Positions 18,710 to 27,644 of a stretch of DNA of 64,000 nt are shown one piece after another (the stretch's first letter is position 1; each line of letters opens with the position of its first letter). Both the position numbers and the translations under genes were made by a program. Where the stretch lies: NCBI GenBank assembly GCA_964571815.1, contig CAZNDN010000001.1, forward strand, positions 47,003 to 111,002. The letters run 5' to 3'. This stretch comes from CAZNDN01 sp964571815 (GTDB lineage Bacteria > Fibrobacterota > Chitinivibrionia > Chitinivibrionales > WJKA01). The notes beneath the pieces are model-generated. The model worked only from the letters and a program-made list of their open reading frames with translations, did not search any database and had not been told where the DNA came from.

Positions 18710-19321
18710 ATGATCGTGCGCAAGGCGTTCACGGTGCTGCTGGCGGCAGCGGCCGCGGCGGTTTTTGCCGGCGATGCGGAGGTTGATCTCGACGACGGGC
18801 GGACGGCGGTGCTTTACGAAGACAGTACCTGGGCTTTCAAGAGTTCCTCCGACGACATCGAGCACGATATCGTCATGACCCTCGGGGACGGGCAGACGCT
18901 GGCGTTGCTGAAGGACGGCCGGTGGCTTATGGGGCGCAATCTCAAGGTCGACCAGTACAAACCCCTCATTACGCTGGTAGATCTTACCGTCACCAGCACG
19001 GCAAAGAGGCGGTCGGTGACGCAATCCAGAGCAGCCGCCAGGAAAAAGGCAACCTCAAAACTTATTTCGCGCCTGCGATCCCACATCAAGAACAGCAAGG
19101 TCACCTCGCAGCATATTACTCAGTGTGTTGACGGGTGGATGAAAGACGGAGAGTTGAGCACGGAACTCGGCGATGAGAACCAGATTAAGCTTACTATCGT
19201 CCTCGACCGCTACGATATGGAGGAATTGGAACGATGCCTTGAATCCAGGATTGAGCAACCGCCCGAAGAGCAGCCCGCGGAAGAGGAGAACAAGGAGAAG
19301 GCGGCTTCCCAATCGCAGTAG
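18710..19321 (+). CDS. Secreted protein with repeated D-G-R/Q...W motif, paralogue 1
   Basis: 203 residues, function unknown. A signal peptide (IVRKAFTVLLAAAAAAVFAG) precedes VDLDDGRTAVLYEDSTWAF, a motif resembling DUF3157-type proteins, and a second copy TLGDGQTLALLKDGRWLM. The middle is basic and helical; the C-terminus is acidic (PPEEQPAEEENKEK). The end of the folded part (IVLDRYDMEELERCLESR) matches the end of the next gene (VVLEKDNIESILECLR), so the two are tandem paralogues. The start at 18710 is supported by AAGGAGG; the upstream ATG at 18674 lacks a ribosome site. The product is probably periplasmic. Confidence 0.75.
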   Translation: MIVRKAFTVLLAAAAAAVFAGDAEVDLDDGRTAVLYEDSTWAFKSSSDDIEHDIVMTLGDGQTLALLKDGRWLMGRNLKVDQYKPLITLVDLTVTSTAKRRSVTQSRAAARKKATSKLISRLRSHIKNSKVTSQHITQCVDGWMKDGELSTELGDENQIKLTIVLDRYDMEELERCLESRIEQPPEEQPAEEENKEKAASQSQ

Positions 19322-19360
19322 ACGGTGTGAGCTTTCTTTGACAGGGCAAAGGGGGTTCCC

Positions 19361-19804
19361 GTGGGACGCATGATTGGATTGACGGCGATTGCGGTGGTGG
19401 TGACGGCGGTGTGCGCCGGGGACATCGGGGTTACGCTGGACGACGGCCGTCGGGTGATTCTTCATCCCGACAAGACATGGGAACTTGCCTCCGCCGCCGA
19501 ATCACGGAGTACTCTCCCGAAGGACATCCAGCTCAACCGCCTGACGGCTACCGGGATGTCGAAGCGTGAAGAGATGATGGAGGCCTTTGCCGCCGCGCGC
19601 GAGGAAGTCATCAAGCGTCTGTCCGAAAATCTTCTCAGCCGGCTTGAGGGGAGCGACGTAGACCCCGGGCGGGTCAACGAATGCGTCGGCGCGGAGATGG
19701 AGTACGTGGAACCCTCGAAGCAGTTCTCCGAGGACGGCACCGTGAAGGTAGAGGTGGTGCTGGAAAAAGACAATATCGAGTCAATACTTGAGTGTCTCCG
19801 CTGA
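19361..19804 (+). CDS. Secreted protein, paralogue 2 of the D-G-R...W family
   Basis: 147 residues from a GTG start preceded by AAAGGGGG. A short signal peptide (MIGLTAIAVVVTAVCAG) is followed by VTLDDGRRVILHPDKTWELA, one copy of the motif found twice in the preceding gene. The rest aligns loosely with that gene: a helical segment with REEMMEAFAAAREEVIKRLS, a cysteine near the middle (VNECVG, compare ITQCVDG), and the ending VEVVLEKDNIESILECLR. The 39-base spacing indicates co-transcription. The two conserved cysteines shared by the pair could form a disulfide in the periplasm. No function can be assigned. Confidence 0.75.
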   Translation: MGRMIGLTAIAVVVTAVCAGDIGVTLDDGRRVILHPDKTWELASAAESRSTLPKDIQLNRLTATGMSKREEMMEAFAAAREEVIKRLSENLLSRLEGSDVDPGRVNECVGAEMEYVEPSKQFSEDGTVKVEVVLEKDNIESILECLR

Positions 19805-19830
19805 AAGCCGCCGGGAAGTCGCGCCGTGGT

Positions 19831-20667
19831 TCAGCGGCGCTCCGATTGATGTCGGCGGGCGGTTGCTTTTTCGCGCATTGCCCGGCGGAGGCGTGAGACG
19901 CGGGGCGCGACGGCGAAGTAGATCGACCGGGGGAATGCGCGGCTGAGGTAGACCAGAAGCTTGTTGCGCCAACCCGGTACGCATACGACCGCTCCTCGTT
20001 TCAGTCCTTGAAGAGAGCACGACACTACCCTCTCGGGCGACATCCACAGCGCCCGGGGCAACGACTCCAGCGGAATCCCTCTCCTGGTGTGAAACTCCGT
20101 GCGTGTCCATCCGGGGCACAGCGCCTGAACCCGTACCCCCGTGTCGATCAGTTCCAGATGCAGTGCCTCCGAAAACATGACGAGAGCCGCCTTGGCCGTG
20201 TTGTAGGCCGCACAATTGGAGCCCGGCGTGAACCCGGCCACTGAGGCGACATTGATTACCGCACCGGCGTTGCGCCGCAACATTCCGGGAAGTGCCGCGC
20301 GCGCCAGGCGCATCGGGACGATTGTCTGCACGCGCAGGATTGCCTCGTGGCTGTCGGCGTCAAGCTCCGCAAAGGGAGCGGTGAACGTGAAGCCCGCGTT
20401 GTTGACCAGTATTCGGAGATTGTCAAGGCCGGCCACCGTGCGTTCCAGCTCCGCGACGCTTTGGCAGTCGGCCAGTTCGGCGAGGCGGACCTCGACGCCG
20501 CGGCCGTACTCGGAACTCAGTCTGTCGGCCAGGTTCCGGAGTTTCTCCTCGCGTCTTCCATGCACAATCAAGTCGTAGCCTTCCCGCGCGAGTCTCCGGG
20601 CAAAGGCCGCCCCGATACCGCTGGTGGCTCCGGTGATCAACGCAAGGGGTCGTCGAGAAGCGGGCAT
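19831..20667 (-). CDS. Short-chain dehydrogenase/reductase
   Basis: 278 residues. The cofactor loop TGATSGIG (about residues 12-19) and NNAG belong to the classical SDR fold. The active site shows NVASVAG (Ser) and YNTAK (Tyr/Lys). HGRREEKL after beta-2, with arginines, favours NADP(H). The C-terminal ~40 residues are hydrophobic then basic (YLSRAFPRSIYFAVAP), as in SDRs acting on lipids near membranes. It starts 13 bases after the stop of the ABC exporter without a clear ribosome site, so it is probably translated together with it; a lipid or glycolipid substrate is a reasonable guess only. Confidence 0.85.
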   Translation of the reverse strand: MPASRRPLALITGATSGIGAAFARRLAREGYDLIVHGRREEKLRNLADRLSSEYGRGVEVRLAELADCQSVAELERTVAGLDNLRILVNNAGFTFTAPFAELDADSHEAILRVQTIVPMRLARAALPGMLRRNAGAVINVASVAGFTPGSNCAAYNTAKAALVMFSEALHLELIDTGVRVQALCPGWTRTEFHTRRGIPLESLPRALWMSPERVVSCSLQGLKRGAVVCVPGWRNKLLVYLSRAFPRSIYFAVAPRVSRLRRAMREKATARRHQSERR

Positions 20668-20680
20668 ACGAGGGAGTGAA

Positions 20681-22522
20681 TCAGGTTTCGGAAACGCCGG
20701 CAAACTGAATATCGTAGAAGTACTTGTACTTACTCTCACGCCGCAGGAGCTGTTCGTGCGTTCCCTGCTCGATAATGCGTCCCCGCTCCAGCACGACAAT
20801 GTGATCGGCGTGACGGATCGTCGAGAGGCGGTGAGCCACGACAAGCGCGGTCCTGTTCTTCATCAGCGTGTTGATCGCCTTCTGTACAAGCTTCTCCGAT
20901 TCCGTGTCCAGAGCCGACGTCGCCTCGTCGAGAATAAGAATGGGAGGATTGCGCAGCAGGGCTCGTGCGATGGAGAGCCGCTGGCACTGCCCACCCGAGA
21001 GCGACACACCCTTCTCGCCGATTACCGTGTTCATCTTCTGTGGCAGCTTCTCGATGAACTCCAGAGCATTTGCCGCCGCCGCCGCTTCGTGTACCTTCTC
21101 CTCCGACGGCGCTTCCATGCCGTAGCCGATATTGTTGAAGACCGTGTCGTTGAAAAGAACGGTCTCCTGGGCAACGATCCCGAAGAGATTCCGGAGGGAC
21201 ACCAGGTCATAGTCGTTGACGTTGCGGTTGTCGATATAGATGCCTCCGTCGGAGACTCGGTAAAACCTCGGAAGAAGATCCAGAATAGTGCTCTTGCCGC
21301 TTCCGCTCGAGCCCACGAAAGCTACAATCTCTCCTTTCTTTACGGTGAACGAAATGTCGTGCAGTACCCGCTCTCTTCGACGGTCGTAGGTGAAGTTGAC
21401 ATGGCGGTATTCTATCCGGTTCTCAAAACGGGGCGCCGGTTTCCTGCCCGACGGCACAAGCGGTTCGGCAGGGGTATCGAGAATGGCAAAGACGCGGTCG
21501 GCGGCCGCAAGTCCCTTCTGCACGGCATTGTTGACGCCTCCGAGTGCCTTGATCGGCTGATACGAAAAAATGAGAAGTGTCAGGTAGCGGAGGAAGTCTT
21601 CGGCGGTCATCCCTTTCTGTGCCAGCACCACGCTTCCGCCGTACCAGAGAAGAGAGACGGCGACCATGAGCCCCAGCGTTTCCGTCAGGGGACTGGTGAG
21701 CGCGCCGGTCTTTCGCGAGCGAAAGGAACTGGCGGTGAAGCGCTGGTTTTCCTTCTCGAATTTGGCGCTCTCTACCCGGTTCATGTTGAACATCTTGACG
21801 GCGCGTATGCCGTTGACCGTTTCGTGCAGCACCGAAACCAACCCTTCCATGTTCTCCAGCGCTCTCCTGGACCGTCGGCGCACCGACGCCCCGATTCTGG
21901 CTACAAGAAAGATGAGAAAGGGATAGATGATGAAGCACATCAAGGTCATCTTCCAGTTGATGACAAAAAGCAGCAGGACGAACGTGCACAGTCGTATCGG
22001 CTCCGAGAACAGTTTGTTGAACGTGTTCGTCATGGCCTGATTGACCTTGTTGACGTCGTTGAGGATAATCGACATGATCCGCCCGGAGCGGTTTCGGTCG
22101 TAGTAACCGACCGGCAGCATCAGCACATGGGCGTAGACGCGATTGCGAAGGTCGCGAACGACACGCAGGTTTACCAGGGCCGTAAGCACTGTCTTGATAT
22201 AGAAGAATATATTCTTGAGGAAGAATGAAGCCAGGAAGATGAAACAGACCTTGATCAGTTCCCGCTGGGGGTTGTCGGCCCGGATCAGCAGATGTACCCA
22301 GTATTTCAGGGTTTCGTTGAGCGTTCCCCACGAAAGCTCCGGTCTCACCGGAGGAGGCCGATTCGGGTTGAACAGGGTGTCGGCCAGCGTGCCGATGATC
22401 CACAATGAGGTGCCTTCAAATGCCGTTACGAGCAGTGAGAGACCGAGCGAGAGACCCAGCAACGGCAGGTAGGGCCGCAGGAAGGACAACATCCTTCGGT
22501 ACTGTTTTATCCGTCTCCGCAT
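20681..22522 (-). CDS. MsbA-like ABC exporter (fused permease and ATPase)
   Basis: 613 residues. An N-terminal type-1 exporter domain with six membrane helices is followed by an ATPase with Walker A GSSGSGKST near residue 400, signature LSGGQCQRLSIARALL, Walker B ILILDEATSALD and the switch histidine VVAHRLS. The half-transporter architecture matches MsbA and related lipid or peptide exporters; it would act as a homodimer in the inner membrane. The first loop is long (LADTLFNPNRPPPVRP), as in a subgroup of lipid A exporters. The start at 22522 has GGAGAG four bases upstream; a GTG at 22534 is the alternative. It lies upstream of the SDR gene and divergent from a glycosyltransferase, which suggests envelope lipid export. 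Confidence 0.9.
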   Translation of the reverse strand: MRRRIKQYRRMLSFLRPYLPLLGLSLGLSLLVTAFEGTSLWIIGTLADTLFNPNRPPPVRPELSWGTLNETLKYWVHLLIRADNPQRELIKVCFIFLASFFLKNIFFYIKTVLTALVNLRVVRDLRNRVYAHVLMLPVGYYDRNRSGRIMSIILNDVNKVNQAMTNTFNKLFSEPIRLCTFVLLLFVINWKMTLMCFIIYPFLIFLVARIGASVRRRSRRALENMEGLVSVLHETVNGIRAVKMFNMNRVESAKFEKENQRFTASSFRSRKTGALTSPLTETLGLMVAVSLLWYGGSVVLAQKGMTAEDFLRYLTLLIFSYQPIKALGGVNNAVQKGLAAADRVFAILDTPAEPLVPSGRKPAPRFENRIEYRHVNFTYDRRRERVLHDISFTVKKGEIVAFVGSSGSGKSTILDLLPRFYRVSDGGIYIDNRNVNDYDLVSLRNLFGIVAQETVLFNDTVFNNIGYGMEAPSEEKVHEAAAAANALEFIEKLPQKMNTVIGEKGVSLSGGQCQRLSIARALLRNPPILILDEATSALDTESEKLVQKAINTLMKNRTALVVAHRLSTIRHADHIVVLERGRIIEQGTHEQLLRRESKYKYFYDIQFAGVSET

Positions 22523-22781
22523 ACATCTCTCCACCCTCCGGCTTCACGTCCGCTGCCCGAAGCCGGGTGCCGGAACTATCCCTGGAGTCCGGCGGTACGG
22601 GAACACATCGACTGCCGATTCTCCGGACCACAAAAATGAATCTCCGAGAGCGGCCGGGGCAAGCGGCACCGGCCCGGGAGCCGATGCAAGGGCCGGCCGA
22701 AGTGTCCCGGCGGAGGTCGAAACGGAGGGCGAAGATTTAATTTTCACCCTTCCGACGCTGAAACCCGGAGGTTGGAATACC

Positions 22782-23855
22782 ATGAACGTCGCCTATTTTG
22801 TCACCTCTCACGGATACGGCCATGGAGTCCGCTCCTGCGCCATAAGCCGTTGTTTCCCCGACGACACGGGCCTGTTCGTGCGCAGTGCGCTGCCGGAGGC
22901 GTTCTTCCGACAGGAGATCGCGCGCCCGTTGACCTGCGTTCATACCGCATTCGATTGCGGCTGTATGCAACACGACAGCATCACGGTCGATGTGCCGGCA
23001 ACGGTATCCCGGTATCGGGAGATTGCCGAGTCCAATTGCCGTGTGCTGGAGCGTGAGGTTCGGTGGGCAAAGGAACACCGGATTGACATCATTGTCAGCG
23101 ACATCACTCCGTTTGCCTTCGACATCGCCTGCCGTGCGGGGATCCCCTCGGTGGCGGCCACCAATTTCACGTGGTACGACATCTATACACCTTACGTTGA
23201 TCGGGTTCCCGGATTCGCATCCGTGGTGGAAGGTATACGCGAACAGTACAGAAAAGCCTCGGTTCTGTTGGCTCTGAGACCGGCCGGCGATATGCCGTAC
23301 TTCAGGCGGCGTATCGATATGCCGCCGGTGGGCAGAGCAGGGCACGAGCGGAGGGCTCATTTCCGGAGGCAACTCGGTCTTGCTCCTCATTCTCCTCTGG
23401 CGCTGGTGTATCTGGGCGGCGGCGGCATGGACGGCATGTCGTTCGAGGGTTTGGGGCAGTTTGACGGATGGTCGTTTGTCGGCACCTATCCGCTGCCCGG
23501 TGCTCCCGGGAATTATCACCGCCTCGACCCGGCGACGGTCCACTATGCCGATCTGGTGAGGTCGGTCGACCTGGTTGCCGGCAAGCTTGGGTACGCCACA
23601 GTCGCGGAGTGCATGATCAACGGGACGCCGCTGTTGTATCTTCCCCGATGCGAATTCGCCGAATACCCGGTGCTGGAGCGCGCGGTGAAGGCGTGGGGGT
23701 ACGGGTATTGTCTCTCCGTTGAGGAGTACAGGATGTTGCGATGGGGTGATGTGCTGGAAGAGGTTTTGCAAACGCCTTCTCCTCCCGCGGGGCAAGCGGG
23801 GGGTGCCGACGCCTGTGCCCGTGCAATCATCGAAATCGCGCGCGACTCAGGCTGA
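22782..23855 (+). CDS. GT-B fold glycosyltransferase-like protein
   Basis: 357 residues, cytosolic. The start FVTSHGYGHGVRS is the glycine/histidine-rich first loop of MurG-like GT-B enzymes and of the N-terminal domain of L-arabinokinase-like proteins. SDITPFAFDIACRAGIPSVA and LVYLGGGGM (the second-domain beta strand) are typical, and VAGKLGYATVAECMINGTPL corresponds to the nucleotide-sugar binding helix in the C-terminal half. The substrate is unknown. The start is supported by GGAGG upstream. It is divergent from the ABC exporter; the 259-base spacer between them holds nothing recognisable. Confidence 0.8.
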   Translation: MNVAYFVTSHGYGHGVRSCAISRCFPDDTGLFVRSALPEAFFRQEIARPLTCVHTAFDCGCMQHDSITVDVPATVSRYREIAESNCRVLEREVRWAKEHRIDIIVSDITPFAFDIACRAGIPSVAATNFTWYDIYTPYVDRVPGFASVVEGIREQYRKASVLLALRPAGDMPYFRRRIDMPPVGRAGHERRAHFRRQLGLAPHSPLALVYLGGGGMDGMSFEGLGQFDGWSFVGTYPLPGAPGNYHRLDPATVHYADLVRSVDLVAGKLGYATVAECMINGTPLLYLPRCEFAEYPVLERAVKAWGYGYCLSVEEYRMLRWGDVLEEVLQTPSPPAGQAGGADACARAIIEIARDSG

Positions 23856-23893
23856 CGGCGACGGGGCGCCGGCGCGGCGTCAAGAATTGATGC

Positions 23894-23922
23894 TTGCATC
23901 GCGAAAGCCGACCATGTTAGAA
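23894..23922 (+). promoter_or_regulatory. Housekeeping-type promoter candidate before the FapA gene
   Basis: TTGCAT and TTAGAA (followed by T) are separated by exactly 17 bases, a fair sigma-70 match about 70 bases upstream of the start codon at 23994. Confidence 0.4.
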
Positions 23923-23993
23923 TTGGTTATGTGCGGTGTGCCGTTGCCGCGTGCCGCGTAACCGATTGAGAAAGAAGTCGATTGGAATGTGAG

Positions 23994-25607
23994 ATGACCA
24001 ATCCGCTTGCACAATTCGTGAGTGTGGAGGACCGGGCCGACGGCGTCTATATCAAGGTGCCCCGGGAGAAGAAGGGCGAAATCCGGATTGGTGAATGGAA
24101 GCGCGCGCTCGATGCGGCGGGGGTGTTGAACTACGATCTGGGGCGAATCGATCAGGTAATCCGTCGCGCATCGGGTGCTGCCGAAAAGATCGGGCCGCCC
24201 TTTGAGATGTACGATCGGCGAATCGAGGATTTTATTCAAGTCCAGGTTACCGACAAGCAGGCGCTGATGCGTATCGATTCAAATTGTGTCGAATACAACG
24301 TGAAACCTACTCCCGCCGGGTTGGTGCATTTTCTCCAGAAATCGGGCGTCAAGCACGGCATGCTCGTGGATACGGTGCAGAGAGCGGCGGCGGAGCTGAA
24401 GATGGATGCCGATATCGTGGTGGCGCGTGCTGTCCCGCCTCAGAATGGAGATCATGGAAGAATAGAATACGAGATCGACATCAATCCCAACCGCGCGCCG
24501 CAGATGCGGAGTGACGGGAGTGCCGACTATCGGGATATCCACGCGTTCGTACACGTGGCAAAGGGTCAGACCATTGCGCGCAAAGTGCCTCCCACGCCCG
24601 GCAAACCGGGAATGACGGTCACCGGCAAGGAGATCCCTCCCACAGCCGGCAAGGAAGCCGTTCTTCCCGGCGGAGAGAATACCTGTGTCTCCGATGACGG
24701 ATCCTCTCTGATGGCCGGCTGCTCCGGGGTGCTGCGCAAAGAGGGCGACCTGGTTCACATTCACCAAGAGCTTACCGTGCCCGGTGATGTTGATTTCAGC
24801 GCGGGGAATGTGAAGCACTCCGGAAATGTCATTGTCAACGGGGACGTCAAGCCCGGCTTCTCGGTTGATGCCGAAGGCGATATCACGATCAAGGGTATCG
24901 TTGAATCGGCAAACGTGTGTTCGCGAAGCGGGAGTGTCAGGATCGTCCAGGGAGTTCTGGGCAAGGGAGAGAGCGAGATCCGCGCCGGTAAGGGGATCAC
25001 GGTGGGGTTTGTGCAGGATGCCGCGGTCGAGGCCGGAGGAACGCTTGTCGTGGAGAAGCACTGTCTTCATTGCCGTGTTCGGTGTGACATGCTCGAGGCC
25101 GGGGATCGTCAGAGTAGTGTGGTCGGCGGGGAAGTACGAGCCTCCGAGCACATCAAGGCCTACCGAATCGGCAACGAGAAAAGCATCGAAACACGGGTTT
25201 CGATTATCGACAAGGAAAAGGAACTCAACAAAGAGAAGCTCAAGGAGCTTGAAGAGTTGAGGAAGAAGATAGACGAGAAGCTGGAACCGGTCAAGAAGCA
25301 GGTGAAGAGTAAGTCGGCTCTTCTCAGGAAAGCCGGGGGCAATGTGACGGGCAGGGCGCGGGAGGAAACGAAGAAATGGATAGACGCTTACAATTCTCTC
25401 AACGCCAAGGCGCAGTACGTGGACAAGAAGATCGCGGAACTGGGGAGTGCGATAAAGCAGCCCGGGAATTACAAGGGATATATCAAGGTCGAGGGCGATA
25501 TCTTTCCGGGCGCGGTGATCGATCTTTACGGGTCCCGCAAAGCGATATCGCAGAAGATGAGCAACAAGGTGTTTCGTTTGAGTTCGGAGGGGGTTGAAGC
25601 CGGGTGA
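23994..25607 (+). CDS. FapA family protein (DUF342)
   Basis: 537 residues. The N-terminal half is the FapA N-domain, ending in KVPPTPGKPGMTVTGKEIP, a hallmark of DUF342 proteins. A right-handed beta-helix-like stretch follows (SGNVIVNGDVKPGFSVDAEG, then repeated GDI/GG-type turns), then a coiled coil (KEKELNKEKLKELEELRKK) near residues 405-440 and a C-terminal beta segment. FapA proteins are cytosolic and linked in several bacteria to polysaccharide synthesis or to flagella/motility, but the activity is not established. The start at 23994 was preferred to an upstream TTG. The double-STAS gene begins 49 bases after its end. Confidence 0.85.
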   Translation: MTNPLAQFVSVEDRADGVYIKVPREKKGEIRIGEWKRALDAAGVLNYDLGRIDQVIRRASGAAEKIGPPFEMYDRRIEDFIQVQVTDKQALMRIDSNCVEYNVKPTPAGLVHFLQKSGVKHGMLVDTVQRAAAELKMDADIVVARAVPPQNGDHGRIEYEIDINPNRAPQMRSDGSADYRDIHAFVHVAKGQTIARKVPPTPGKPGMTVTGKEIPPTAGKEAVLPGGENTCVSDDGSSLMAGCSGVLRKEGDLVHIHQELTVPGDVDFSAGNVKHSGNVIVNGDVKPGFSVDAEGDITIKGIVESANVCSRSGSVRIVQGVLGKGESEIRAGKGITVGFVQDAAVEAGGTLVVEKHCLHCRVRCDMLEAGDRQSSVVGGEVRASEHIKAYRIGNEKSIETRVSIIDKEKELNKEKLKELEELRKKIDEKLEPVKKQVKSKSALLRKAGGNVTGRAREETKKWIDAYNSLNAKAQYVDKKIAELGSAIKQPGNYKGYIKVEGDIFPGAVIDLYGSRKAISQKMSNKVFRLSSEGVEAG

Positions 25608-25656
25608 GCGAGGGACGGCGCCGGCAATGCGGGGGGTTCGGCCGCGGGAGAACGCG

Positions 25657-26376
25657 ATGAAAGAGGCTTCAACGATAGGCATTCGACGGAAGCGGGGGTA
25701 TACGTGGATTTCGCTTCCCGACACGATCACCATGGACAATTGCCCCATGGTGGAAAGGAAGATTGATGCGGAAATCCGCGACGGCTCAGGTCGCATCGTG
25801 CTGGACATGACGCGTATCGCCCATCTCTACAGCACCGGCATCGGACTTCTGGTTCGTGTCAAGCAGAAGGTGGATGCCGGCGGGGGAACGGTAGCGTTGG
25901 TGAATGTGAGCGCGCCGGTGCGCAGGCTGCTGGATTCGGTCAACCTGTTGAAGGTGTTCCCGGTGTTTGCGACCGACGTGGAATTCGAGATTACGGCCGA
26001 CGAGGGGTGGGAGGTGGAGGAGAAGGAGAGGCTCTTGCCGTTCGTGTGCGTGACACAGGTTGAAAATGCTGTGGTACGTGTTACCCTCTCGGGCCGGATG
26101 ACGGCTATGGAAGATCTTTCTTCCTTCAATGAATCTCTCGTGCGGCGGAATATCGACGCCTATGTTTTCGACCTGACCGGTCTGGAGAAGATCGACACGC
26201 AAGGAGCGACCGTGATGTCCAGGGTGGTAAGCCGGATCAAGGAATCGGGCGGTGTTTGTTCCTCCTACGGCGCGGGAGCGACGGTGCGGGATCTGCTGTC
26301 CTTGCTTTCCTATGATGAGCTTCTTCAGTGCCGTGATTCAGAGAAAGCGGCGCTTGCCGCGGTTGGCGCCCTCTGA
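25657..26376 (+). CDS. Double STAS-domain protein
   Basis: 239 residues with two STAS domains. In the first (residues ~5-105) the site around MTRIAHLYSTGIGLLVRVKQ carries the serine that is phosphorylated in SpoIIAA-like anti-sigma antagonists. In the second (~130-235) the matching segment is LTGLEKIDTQGATVMSRVVS, with threonine at that place. The two probably arose by duplication within the gene. No anti-sigma kinase or phosphatase is encoded nearby. The start at 25657 has GGGAG at good distance; the longer frame from 25594 overlaps the FapA gene and adds a Gly/Arg-rich tail unlike STAS proteins. Probably co-transcribed with the FapA gene. Confidence 0.82.
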   Translation: MKEASTIGIRRKRGYTWISLPDTITMDNCPMVERKIDAEIRDGSGRIVLDMTRIAHLYSTGIGLLVRVKQKVDAGGGTVALVNVSAPVRRLLDSVNLLKVFPVFATDVEFEITADEGWEVEEKERLLPFVCVTQVENAVVRVTLSGRMTAMEDLSSFNESLVRRNIDAYVFDLTGLEKIDTQGATVMSRVVSRIKESGGVCSSYGAGATVRDLLSLLSYDELLQCRDSEKAALAAVGAL

Positions 26377-26435
26377 GCATTCCCCGCCTCGAACAGCCGG
26401 TATATATGCAGCCTTGAATGAAGGGGGAACCGTTC

Positions 26436-27377
26436 ATGGTCGCGGTGATACGCGCGGGCCCGCGGCGATCTCCGGGCAGGCGGGTTGCCCCTGCCGACCG
26501 GAGGGGTCGCGCAGGCCCCACCGCTTCGTCCCGGCGTACGGCAGTCGTATTGCTGCTGCTTGGCGCGGGTAGTGTTGCGGCTTCCGAGGGGAATGATTCT
26601 TCCTTCCAGGCGTGGAACATGATCGATCACGGCCTTCATGTTCGTGAGTTTGTATCGCCTCCCGGAGGCTCCGTCGGTAAAACGAAAACGACCGTGGTAC
26701 GCGTGGACACGGTCCGGTACGGTTTCAAACTTCTCTGCTGCTCGGAGCGGGGATGCCGCCCGATGAGCGCCGGGGAGTGGTGCCGGAGGTTCGGACTCGC
26801 GGCGGCAGTCAACGCGGGAATGTTTCAGGTTGACTCGGTGCGCGGGGTTGGGTACATGAAATGCGGCGAGCACGTGAACAACCGATATGTTAGAGAGGAT
26901 TACAATGCCGCGTTCGCGTTTGACCCCCGCGTGCCGACGCTTCCTTCGGTCAAGCTGATCGACACGGAGTGCGACGATTTCCTGGAACTCCGATTGCTGT
27001 ACGGCTCCGTATTTCAGAGCATCCGGATGATCAGTTGCCGGGGAACCAATGTGTGGAGCAAACAGGAAGCGCGATGGAGTATGTGCGTAGTCGGCGTCGA
27101 CTCCACAGGCACTGTACTTCTTATCTTCTCGCGGGCGCCGCATACCGCTCACGATTTCATCGAGATCCTTCTCGACCTTCCCTTGGGCATAACGCGCGCC
27201 ATGTACCTGGAGGGAGGAGCGCCGGCCTCGTTGTATCTCTCGACCAAAGGGGTAACACTTGAACGCAACGGTATCGACCGGGCACGCCCCGGAACTCAGG
27301 CGGACACGACTTCTCCCGCGGCCCTGCCCAATGTTCTCGGCGTGGTTCACCGTGACACCGCCGGCCGAGGACCGTGA
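26436..27377 (+). CDS. Phosphodiester-glycosidase-like secreted protein (NAGPA/DUF2233 family)
   Basis: 313 residues. A basic arginine-rich N-terminus precedes one hydrophobic stretch (TAVVLLLLGAGSVAAS), a signal peptide or anchor. The mature part shows the family landmarks: LAAAVNAGMF, YMKCGEHVN, and RAMYLEGGAPASLYL, which corresponds to the GGxSA/ASL active-site loop of phosphodiester glycosidases such as the GlcNAc-1-phosphodiester hydrolase. It probably trims a phosphodiester-linked sugar in the periplasm; the substrate is unknown. The start at 26436 was preferred to 26418 because AAGGGGGA lies upstream. The 267 bases after it hold the leader of the EF-G gene. Confidence 0.75.
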   Translation: MVAVIRAGPRRSPGRRVAPADRRGRAGPTASSRRTAVVLLLLGAGSVAASEGNDSSFQAWNMIDHGLHVREFVSPPGGSVGKTKTTVVRVDTVRYGFKLLCCSERGCRPMSAGEWCRRFGLAAAVNAGMFQVDSVRGVGYMKCGEHVNNRYVREDYNAAFAFDPRVPTLPSVKLIDTECDDFLELRLLYGSVFQSIRMISCRGTNVWSKQEARWSMCVVGVDSTGTVLLIFSRAPHTAHDFIEILLDLPLGITRAMYLEGGAPASLYLSTKGVTLERNGIDRARPGTQADTTSPAALPNVLGVVHRDTAGRGP

Positions 27378-27580
27378 CACACCCTCTCTGCTTCGGGTCT
27401 GTGCGAGCTTTCCCGGGGGGGGCGTGCCGGGTGTTCCCCGTCTCGTTACAATTCCGTACCGAGGCTTTACCCGGGAGGCGGCTCTGCCGGTCGCGGGTGT
27501 GGTACAGCGACCGGACCGGCCGCGGTTTCTTTTCGCGGAGCCCGGCGTTGATGTATTTTTGATGTATTGATTTAGCATGC

Positions 27581-27627
27581 TTTGTCCTGAATTGTTCAGA
27601 ATCCGCGATGCATTCGCGGCTTTTTTG
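27581..27627 (+). terminator. Hairpin and U-tract directly before the EF-G gene (terminator or attenuator)
   Basis: CCGCGA (27603-27608) pairs with TCGCGG (27614-27619) across a 5-base loop and is followed by C and six T. A smaller CTGAA/TTCAG hairpin lies just upstream. The T-tract ends 18 bases before the EF-G start codon, so unless the EF-G promoter lies within those bases, transcripts into EF-G must pass it. Confidence 0.6.
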
Positions 27628-27644
27628 TTGAGGAATTCCGTCGT

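Noticed and set aside
20624..22228. 534-codon open frame antisense to the ABC exporter
   Set aside because: Shadow of a clearly functional gene; no family features.
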